Shown here piece by piece: positions 21,301 to 25,464 of a DNA stretch of 25,464 nucleotides. Positions within the stretch are counted from its first letter, which is position 1, and every line of letters begins with the position of its first letter. Made by a program: the position numbers and the translations under genes. The notes beneath the pieces were generated by a model. That model worked only from the letters and a program-made list of their open reading frames with translations, searched no databases and had not been told where the DNA came from. Source of the stretch: CAZYLZ01 sp964648335 (GTDB taxonomy: Bacteria; Patescibacteriota; Minisyncoccia; Phycocordibacterales; UBA2100); NCBI GenBank assembly GCA_964648335.1, contig CAZYLZ010000014.1:1-25464 (forward strand). The letters are read 5' to 3'.

Positions 21301-21894
21301 TCACTTTGGTGGAAACAAGGGCGCGTCTATAAGATAGATGATGCCGTTCTTCGCTTTGTACTGCTCGATGATGATCGAGTTGTCGACGCGGGCGATAAGC
21401 CCTTCATCGACAGTAAAATTGAGGATTTCGTCCGACAAGGCGGCAATACTTGCATTTTTGAGCTCGTCGATGTCGATAGCTCGGCCGGCAACGATGTGGT
21501 ACCTCACGAAGTCCTTTGTGTCGGCAGGAGACATCTGCATGGTCTTCGCCGGAAGCCGCACGAATGCGATGTTGCGCGGCACGAAAATAGTATAGGGGCC
21601 AGACCCCCGTATTTCTTTAGAAACACCGCTCGTGACAAGGAGATCAAAAAAAGTATCGCCGTCTTGGAGCGACTCGACAATCGACACGATGTCGTTCGAA
21701 AGACGTACCTGTCGTGATGCGACCGGGACAGTGCTGGTAGGTGCGGTTGTCGATGATACGGGAGCAGAAAAGAAATCGTCGTCTCGTACCGGAGGGACGG
21801 TTACATCGACGAACGAGAGCCAAAGCAGCCCGAGCACAAGAATGATGATGAATATCGCGATTCCCCATGCGGTTCGGTCTGTGTGTGTATCCAT
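21301..21894 (-). CDS. membrane-anchored fasciclin (FAS1) domain protein
   Basis: This 197-residue protein has one N-terminal membrane helix (about 10-28) and a Ser/Thr/Pro-rich linker (about 40-62). One FAS1 domain follows, with TFFDLLVTSGV, the H1 motif GPYTIFVPRNIAFVRLP (about 98-115), VRYHIVAGRAI, and the closing NGIIYLIDAPLFPP. FAS1 domains mediate surface adhesion or glycan contact. With one anchored domain facing outside, a role in cell-surface or host-cell attachment is plausible but inferred. It precedes msrB by 29 nt and is divergent from the Ate1-like gene at 21975. Confidence 0.92.
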   Translation of the reverse strand: MDTHTDRTAWGIAIFIIILVLGLLWLSFVDVTVPPVRDDDFFSAPVSSTTAPTSTVPVASRQVRLSNDIVSIVESLQDGDTFFDLLVTSGVSKEIRGSGPYTIFVPRNIAFVRLPAKTMQMSPADTKDFVRYHIVAGRAIDIDELKNASIAALSDEILNFTVDEGLIARVDNSIIIEQYKAKNGIIYLIDAPLFPPK

Positions 21895-21961
21895 AGCAAT
21901 GAATGGGTTATGTGCTATGTGTAGCTCATAAAGATGAAGAAAGGATGACGTTTCGGCATTG

Positions 21962-21967
21962 TATACT
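21962..21967 (+). promoter_or_regulatory. -10, leaderless start for the Ate1-like gene
   Basis: TATACT ends 7 nt before ATG 21975. No Shine-Dalgarno sequence is present and the -35 is weak. Confidence 0.5.
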
Positions 21968-21974
21968 CCTACGT

Positions 21975-22682
21975 ATGCGGATTACCCTGCGCGAATACGG
22001 CTCTTCCTATGGCACCTACCAGTTTGGCTACACACTCTGGGCTGAGCGCGAACCCCATGATTCCCTGGATGCCATCTACGAGCACGGCTTCCTTCCCTAC
22101 TCGTCGGACCCTGCTGTCAAAGAGACCCACTACATGGCACGCTCGGCTCGCGTACGTCTGGCAAATTTCGCTCTCACGAGCGAGAACCGCCGCATAAAGA
22201 CCAAGTTTGCCGAAGAGAATCTAGTGGTGGACGAAGTACCGGTAAGCAGCCTGGTGTACGATGAGACATTTCTTACATTTTGTCTTGGCTACTTCGAAAG
22301 CCGCCACGGTGCCGGTGTATTTTCTAAAGAACGTCTAATACAAGTGCTAACATTCTCCACCGAGATCGTCGTGCTGCGGTACCGGCATAACGACGCAGTT
22401 GCCGCGTACATAATCGAGCGCCGCGGCGGATCAATGCACCACTATTGGTTTTCGTTTTACGATATGGCTCTCGCCAACAAGTCGTTCGGAAGCTATCTCA
22501 TGCTCGATGCGATAGAGCGCGCAAAAGAAAGTGGCGCAGCATACATGTACCTCGGAACGGTGTATGGCGCTAAGGCACTCTACAAGGCCAACTACGAACC
22601 GCTCGAGTTTTGGGACGGTACCGCTTGGAATGAAGACACCGCGAAGCTTAAAGAGCTCGCGCGAAACGACCCTAAGAATTAA
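21975..22682 (+). CDS. Ate1/Bpt-like aminoacyl-tRNA-protein transferase (GNAT fold)
   Basis: From ATG 21975 the protein has 235 residues. The C-terminal part matches the arginyl/leucyl-tRNA-protein transferase domain: HHYWFSFYDMALANKSFGSY, then MLDAIERAKESGAAYMYLG, YKANYEPLEFWDG and W. The middle segment ALTSENRRIKTKF resembles the SxxxRR region of Bpt/Ate. The usual N-terminal cysteine cluster of Ate1 is absent. Such enzymes add an amino acid to protein N-termini and mark them for degradation (N-degron pathway). Activity and amino-acid choice cannot be read here. The start is set by TATACT 7 nt upstream. An in-frame ATG at 21903 is less likely. The 3' end overlaps the convergent exonuclease by 11 bp. 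Confidence 0.8.
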   Translation: MRITLREYGSSYGTYQFGYTLWAEREPHDSLDAIYEHGFLPYSSDPAVKETHYMARSARVRLANFALTSENRRIKTKFAEENLVVDEVPVSSLVYDETFLTFCLGYFESRHGAGVFSKERLIQVLTFSTEIVVLRYRHNDAVAAYIIERRGGSMHHYWFSFYDMALANKSFGSYLMLDAIERAKESGAAYMYLGTVYGAKALYKANYEPLEFWDGTAWNEDTAKLKELARNDPKN

Positions 22683-23241
22683 CAGCTCTGCGCGAAAGCT
22701 CTTGGAGCCCTGCAAGGATGCTCCGCACGTCGTTGACGGCATCGTGCTCGCCCGGCAAGACCGGAAGGCCAAAGGTTTCGAGTACGCGTCCGCTTTGCTG
22801 CACGTCGTAGCCGCGCTCTCGAAAGATCGTGCGTACGTCGTTAAACCGTTCTTTTGGAAACGGAAAGGGTACACCAACGAGCTCGGCGTTTAGGGCCATG
22901 ATCTCGCCGTCGATACCAAAGCAATACTGTGGCAGCTCCCCTGCCCACACAGCGAGCTTTTGAAGCGCCTCTGCATACAAGACGCCACGCTCGTCCACAT
23001 CTGCCTGTGCTATGTGCGTAAGGTTTTGAATGTAGTCCGAAAGGACCGGATTAATCGTCGGCTTAACGAGCACCATGAACGAATCGGTCTCGGTCAGGGT
23101 CGCGGTGTCCACCTTTATGGCACCGATTTGTATTATTTCGCGGTGCTCGTTGGGCCCCGTCCACCCGCGCGCATGCGAGCCCTCCCATGCGGTGTACTCG
23201 GTATCGATGATGACTATGTTCGGTGGCAGCGAAAGCGGCAT
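22672..23241 (-). CDS. DEDDh-type 3'-5' exonuclease
   Basis: From ATG 23241 the protein has 189 residues. The exonuclease signature is IIDTEYT (Exo I, Asp and Glu metal ligands near residues 13 and 15), YCFGIDGEI (Exo II, Asp near 111) and GEHDAVNDV (Exo III, His-x4-Asp near 166-171). It resembles small DnaQ/RNase T/ERI-type nucleases, so the substrate may be DNA or RNA. A TATAGT hexamer lies 6 nt before ATG 23241 and there is no Shine-Dalgarno sequence; GTG 23247 is the alternative start. The stop overlaps the 3' end of the convergent Ate1-like gene. Confidence 0.88.
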   Translation of the reverse strand: MPLSLPPNIVIIDTEYTAWEGSHARGWTGPNEHREIIQIGAIKVDTATLTETDSFMVLVKPTINPVLSDYIQNLTHIAQADVDERGVLYAEALQKLAVWAGELPQYCFGIDGEIMALNAELVGVPFPFPKERFNDVRTIFRERGYDVQQSGRVLETFGLPVLPGEHDAVNDVRSILAGLQELSRRAVNS

Positions 23242-23247
23242 CGACAC

Positions 23248-23253
23248 ACTATA
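23248..23253 (-). promoter_or_regulatory. -10, leaderless start for the exonuclease
   Basis: TATAGT on the minus strand ends 6 nt before ATG 23241. It lies just beyond the methyltransferase terminator. Confidence 0.5.
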
Positions 23254-23264
23254 CCCGAAGACAA

Positions 23265-23294
23265 GAAAAAATCCCTCGTGCGCCGACGAGGGAT
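23265..23294 (-). terminator. terminator of the methyltransferase gene
   Basis: ATCCCTCG (23271-23278) pairs with CGAGGGAT (23287-23294), followed by TTTTTT on the minus strand. Confidence 0.88.
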
Positions 23295-23298
23295 GAAA

Positions 23299-23943
23299 TT
23301 ACTTCCGACTAAAAATGCAGATACGTCGCCATGCATTTAGCACGTGCTCGTGCATCCGCAGAAAAGAAGCTATCTGATTCAGGTCCTTCTTCGGTCGCAT
23401 CGATTCGATAAAATCAGCGGCCGAATCGAAGTAGAATTTTGTCTCGTCAGGTATCTCCTTCTCGAGAGAAAGCCGTGGATGACTCATCATCGCCACGAGT
23501 CCTGCCTGCTTTTGAAGGCGCTCTTCTGGACTGCAGACATCGAAGAGAAGTCGAGCGGCAAAGTAACTACCTTCAAACGCAGGCTCCAAAAAGACCAAGT
23601 GTCCGCCAGGCTTAAGCCTTGTCAGGGCCAAGTCAATCGCAGGGTGCATCTGTCGCTCAGGCACGTGATGGAACGACAGCGTATAGAGGATGACATCGAA
23701 CAGTTCAGTCTCCGGAGGCAACATCTCAGCTTTGCCGTACGAGAAGCTGCAATTTTCGATACCCATCTCCCTTGCTTTTGCGATGCACGCACGGTCGGGA
23801 TCTATAGCTGTCAGTCGTAGACACAAACTGGCAATGTGAGCTGCGCGCTTGCCGTTTCCACACCCAATTTCCAGCACTTCTTTGCCCTCAAGAGAAAGTA
23901 CGGAAGTGAGTTTTTTTAGAAAGTCATCATTGAGTCGCCGCAT
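23299..23943 (-). CDS. class I SAM-dependent methyltransferase
   Basis: This 214-residue protein has motif I VLEIGCGNGKRAAHIA (about 23-38), the acidic end of strand 2 in TAIDPD (about 45-50), motif DVILYTLSFHHVPE (about 83-96) and the post-motif LKPGGHLVFLEP (about 110-121). This places it in the Methyltransf_11/25 group. The C-terminal half has a Trp/Arg-rich end (AWRRICIFSRK) and no diagnostic substrate motif, so the target is unknown. ATG 23943 has a strong AAGGAGG five bases upstream and an extended -10 promoter. Confidence 0.9.
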   Translation of the reverse strand: MRRLNDDFLKKLTSVLSLEGKEVLEIGCGNGKRAAHIASLCLRLTAIDPDRACIAKAREMGIENCSFSYGKAEMLPPETELFDVILYTLSFHHVPERQMHPAIDLALTRLKPGGHLVFLEPAFEGSYFAARLLFDVCSPEERLQKQAGLVAMMSHPRLSLEKEIPDETKFYFDSAADFIESMRPKKDLNQIASFLRMHEHVLNAWRRICIFSRK

Positions 23944-23970
23944 GCTAGCCTCCTTTACGATCGATGGTCG

Positions 23971-23979
23971 ACTATACCA
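23971..23979 (-). promoter_or_regulatory. extended -10 promoter of the methyltransferase
   Basis: TGG-TATAGT on the minus strand gives a leader of about 21 nt that carries AAGGAGG. Confidence 0.55.
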
Positions 23980-24073
23980 GAAAATACCTCAGATACTACA
24001 GTCAACTGCAGTAAGGCACTGCGACAATAAAATACTGCTTAAGACTGTGCTAAATGCTTTCCAAACGGCAACG

Positions 24074-24102
24074 TTGTTTCGTCGCAAGACTTGCGGTATC
24101 GT
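24074..24102 (+). promoter_or_regulatory. possible promoter of the gene at 24132
   Basis: TTGTTT (24074-24079), a 17-bp spacer, then TATCGT (24097-24102). The match is modest. Confidence 0.35.
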
Positions 24103-24131
24103 GCACAATAGGACATCGAAAGGAGGATTCT

Positions 24132-24329
24132 ATGCCTTTGATCTACGACCGAGCTCGACTCGAGCAGGCACGCGAGACCGTGCGAGCCATACAGTCCGAC
24201 TCGCCGAGCGCAAAAGCTGAGCGTTACTTGCAGTCACTCACCCCCGAAGCTCTCGCTGACCTCGTCCAGAATGGATCAGCATACGTACGCGAGATAATCG
24301 ATGAGACATCGCGTCTGTCCAAAATCTAA
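24132..24329 (+). CDS. 65-residue hypothetical helical protein
   Basis: ATG 24132 is preceded by AAAGGAGG five bases upstream. The 65-residue product (starting MPLIYDRARLEQ) is predicted to be nearly all helical, acidic and soluble. It has no Cys, signal peptide or membrane segment. No family is recognised. Strong ribosome binding and a terminator right after the gene suggest a genuine, well-expressed small protein. The frame is open upstream to 24054, but that part reads poorly. Confidence 0.72.
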   Translation: MPLIYDRARLEQARETVRAIQSDSPSAKAERYLQSLTPEALADLVQNGSAYVREIIDETSRLSKI

Positions 24330-24332
24330 TAC

Positions 24333-24363
24333 AAACCCCGACTCGTCTGAGACGGGGTTTTAT
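24333..24363 (+). terminator. terminator after the 65-residue gene
   Basis: AAACCCCG (24333-24340) pairs with CGGGGTTT (24353-24360), with further pairing inside, followed by T-rich sequence. Confidence 0.85.
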
Positions 24364-24379
24364 ATCGACCGTCGCGAGT

Positions 24380-24595
24380 CTATTTTTTTTCGACCCAGCC
24401 CTCGTCTTTGAACACGGCCCAGATAGCCATCGAATGCCCGTGGCCCAGCTTGAACTCTTTTGCTAAGAACGAGACCAGCACACTCGCCTTCATGTCGGGG
24501 CTGTAAACGCCGTTCTTTTTCATGAGCGCTAAAAAATCCTTCGGAGACTTTCCGGTCTTTGCTTTTATGTTGTCGATATATGCTTGAAATGACAT
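24380..24595 (-). CDS. DUF4287 family protein
   Basis: This 71-residue protein matches the DUF4287 pattern over its whole length: SFQAYIDNIKAKTGKSPKDF at the start, a central helix, and LGHGHSMAIWAVFKDEG near the end. Function is unknown. It is the third gene of a minus-strand run (DUF1761, DUF1801, DUF4287) with a 35-nt gap after the DUF1801 gene. No Shine-Dalgarno sequence is evident; an A-rich stretch precedes the ATG. Confidence 0.9.
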   Translation of the reverse strand: MSFQAYIDNIKAKTGKSPKDFLALMKKNGVYSPDMKASVLVSFLAKEFKLGHGHSMAIWAVFKDEGWVEKK

Positions 24596-24630
24596 GCAGA
24601 TACTTTTTTAGTAGCTAAGGCGACGATACA

Positions 24631-25080
24631 TCACAGAGCGGTTCCCTTCTTTGTGCCTCCGGGCCAGCATACCGGGCAGGTGCCGGGGCCCATAAATTTG
24701 TGGCCGCGCGAGCAGACCTTGCTCAAGCGTGCGACTTCCATTGTTACTCGATACCGTACGATCTTTTTAACAAGGCCTATCGGTAAGGGCTTGTCGAGCG
24801 GAAACTGCACCGATCCTTTAGCTCCCTTGTATTTTGAGAGCTCTTTCTTAAAGAACTCGATCCCGGAACTAGTAGGGTAAAAACCGATATGGTGCTTGGC
24901 CGGCGCAAAGTAAACCAAGACCCGTCCCTGCTTGTACGCAGGCATGCCGTAGCTGATGATCTCTTCTGCCTTGGGCGCAGCTGCCCGTATCGCCGCTCGC
25001 ATCTGCTTAAGGAGCGGCACCACGTCCTTGCGCTGCCTGGCGATATAGCTGGTAACACTGTCTGCCGAAGGCTTGTTCAT
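24631..25080 (-). CDS. DUF1801 (YdhG-like) protein with C-terminal zinc ribbon
   Basis: This 149-residue protein has a DUF1801 domain (about 1-115) with EEIISYGMPAYKQG, the HHIGFYPTSSGIEFF core and GSVQFPLDKPLP. A short extension follows with the pattern C-x2-GH-x6-G-x-C-x2-C-W (CSRGHKFMGPGTCPVCW), a probable zinc ribbon. DUF1801 proteins are small cytoplasmic proteins of unproven role, sometimes compared with iron-binding frataxin-like folds. ATG 25080 has no Shine-Dalgarno sequence. It lies 45 nt after the DUF1761 stop. Confidence 0.88.
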   Translation of the reverse strand: MNKPSADSVTSYIARQRKDVVPLLKQMRAAIRAAAPKAEEIISYGMPAYKQGRVLVYFAPAKHHIGFYPTSSGIEFFKKELSKYKGAKGSVQFPLDKPLPIGLVKKIVRYRVTMEVARLSKVCSRGHKFMGPGTCPVCWPGGTKKGTAL

Positions 25081-25125
25081 ATGAGCACAATGGTTATGAC
25101 ACGCGCGAATGCATCATGTAGAACG

Positions 25126-25464
25126 TTACATCGCTGCAAGAATAGCGCCCATAGAAAGCATGACGACGAGCGAGCAGGCTGCCTCGAATGCCCAGAGCTG
25201 CCATGTGCGACCCATCCAGATCACCTCGATCGAGGAAGAAGTTACAAGGAAACAAAGCCATACCCAAAAGCCGACTGCCATGCCGCTTATCGCGCTGCCT
25301 TCGGTATGATGATACGCGGCAGAAACAAGGACGATATTTGCCAGACCAAATGCAGTCACGAGGTTTACTACAAAATTCCAAAACAACTTTCCATACATGT
25401 CGGACATCTTTTCCTTGCCCGTCGGGTGTATGTTCGCGAGCCTCATCCAGAGCTTGCCTGCGAT
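25126..25464 (-). CDS. DUF1761 family membrane protein (5' part outside window)
   Basis: The frame runs off the right edge. Six codons upstream of the first internal ATG (25446) read IAGKLW, so the segment GKLWMRL matches the family's FGKxW motif and the true start lies beyond the window. The visible 112 residues contain three to four hydrophobic segments. It is a diverged homologue of the gene at 18126-18530. Confidence 0.8.
   Translation of the reverse strand: MAGKLWMRLANIHPTGKEKMSDMYGKLFWNFVVNLVTAFGLANIVLVSAAYHHTEGSAISGMAVGFWVWLCFLVTSSSIEVIWMGRTWQLWAFEAACSLVVMLSMGAILAAM

Noticed and set aside
1..25464. Defence island, secretion cluster or mobile element
   Set aside because: No transposase, integrase, toxin-antitoxin pair, restriction enzyme or cas gene was recognised. 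The ABC exporter and the orphan pairs alone do not make such a system.

Overview
This window looks like a chromosomal stretch from a small-genome bacterium of the Candidate Phyla Radiation, most likely Parcubacteria (Patescibacteria). That placement is inference from gene content: a B12-dependent class II ribonucleotide reductase with an ATP cone, a compact SpeA-like decarboxylase with a lysine-rich N-terminal tail, a Wzy/TPR - MurJ - LepA gene cluster, many short one-membrane-segment orphan proteins, and DUF4287, DUF1801 and DUF1761 genes. No 16S gene or ribosomal protein is present to confirm it. TGA is used as a stop, so this is not a recoded lineage. No insertion sequence, phage module, CRISPR array or replication origin was seen.

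Layout. 1-1300: partial tRNA-Phe(GAA), a coiled-coil membrane protein, a Cys-rich orphan, a repeat patch and tRNA-Arg(CCT). 1356-3220: a self-contained ABC exporter with a near-consensus promoter. 3277-5423: glutaredoxin, divergent from a SpeA-like PLP decarboxylase, then an 84-residue orphan with a perfect Shine-Dalgarno sequence. 5462-6147: tRNA-Gly(CCC), an FtsB/DivIC-like division protein and a 42-residue membrane peptide. 6198-12009 (minus): an O-antigen-ligase/TPR protein, the lipid II flippase MurJ and elongation factor LepA in one tight cluster. 12219-12837: RNase P RNA (rnpB) with a duplicated terminator module downstream. 12896-13715: two orphan membrane or exported proteins. 13819-14962: an SPFH protein divergent from a Cys-pair small protein. 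15158-17521: class II RNR. 17654-20069 (minus): sugar-nucleotide epimerase, bacterial-PH-like protein, DUF1761 and DUF192 genes. 20170-22682: HExxH peptidase, MsrB, fasciclin-domain protein and an Ate1/Bpt-like aminoacyl transferase. 22672-24329: DEDDh exonuclease, methyltransferase and a 65-residue orphan. 24380-25464 (minus): DUF4287, DUF1801 plus zinc ribbon, and a partial DUF1761 gene.

Themes. Envelope biogenesis is concentrated here (Wzy/TPR, MurJ, FtsB-like, epimerase, fasciclin, SPFH). Thiol and oxidation repair also recurs (glutaredoxin, MsrB, RNR). The most striking non-gene pattern is in the start regions. Several genes have a -10 hexamer 6-8 nt upstream of the start codon and no Shine-Dalgarno sequence, which points to leaderless mRNAs. 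Others have strong Shine-Dalgarno sequences. Many promoters carry the extended -10 TGn element with a weak -35. The RNase P RNA seems to lack the usual L15 GGU that pairs with tRNA CCA, and both complete tRNA genes lack an encoded CCA. These two traits fit each other. I found no clear new multi-gene defence or metabolic system.
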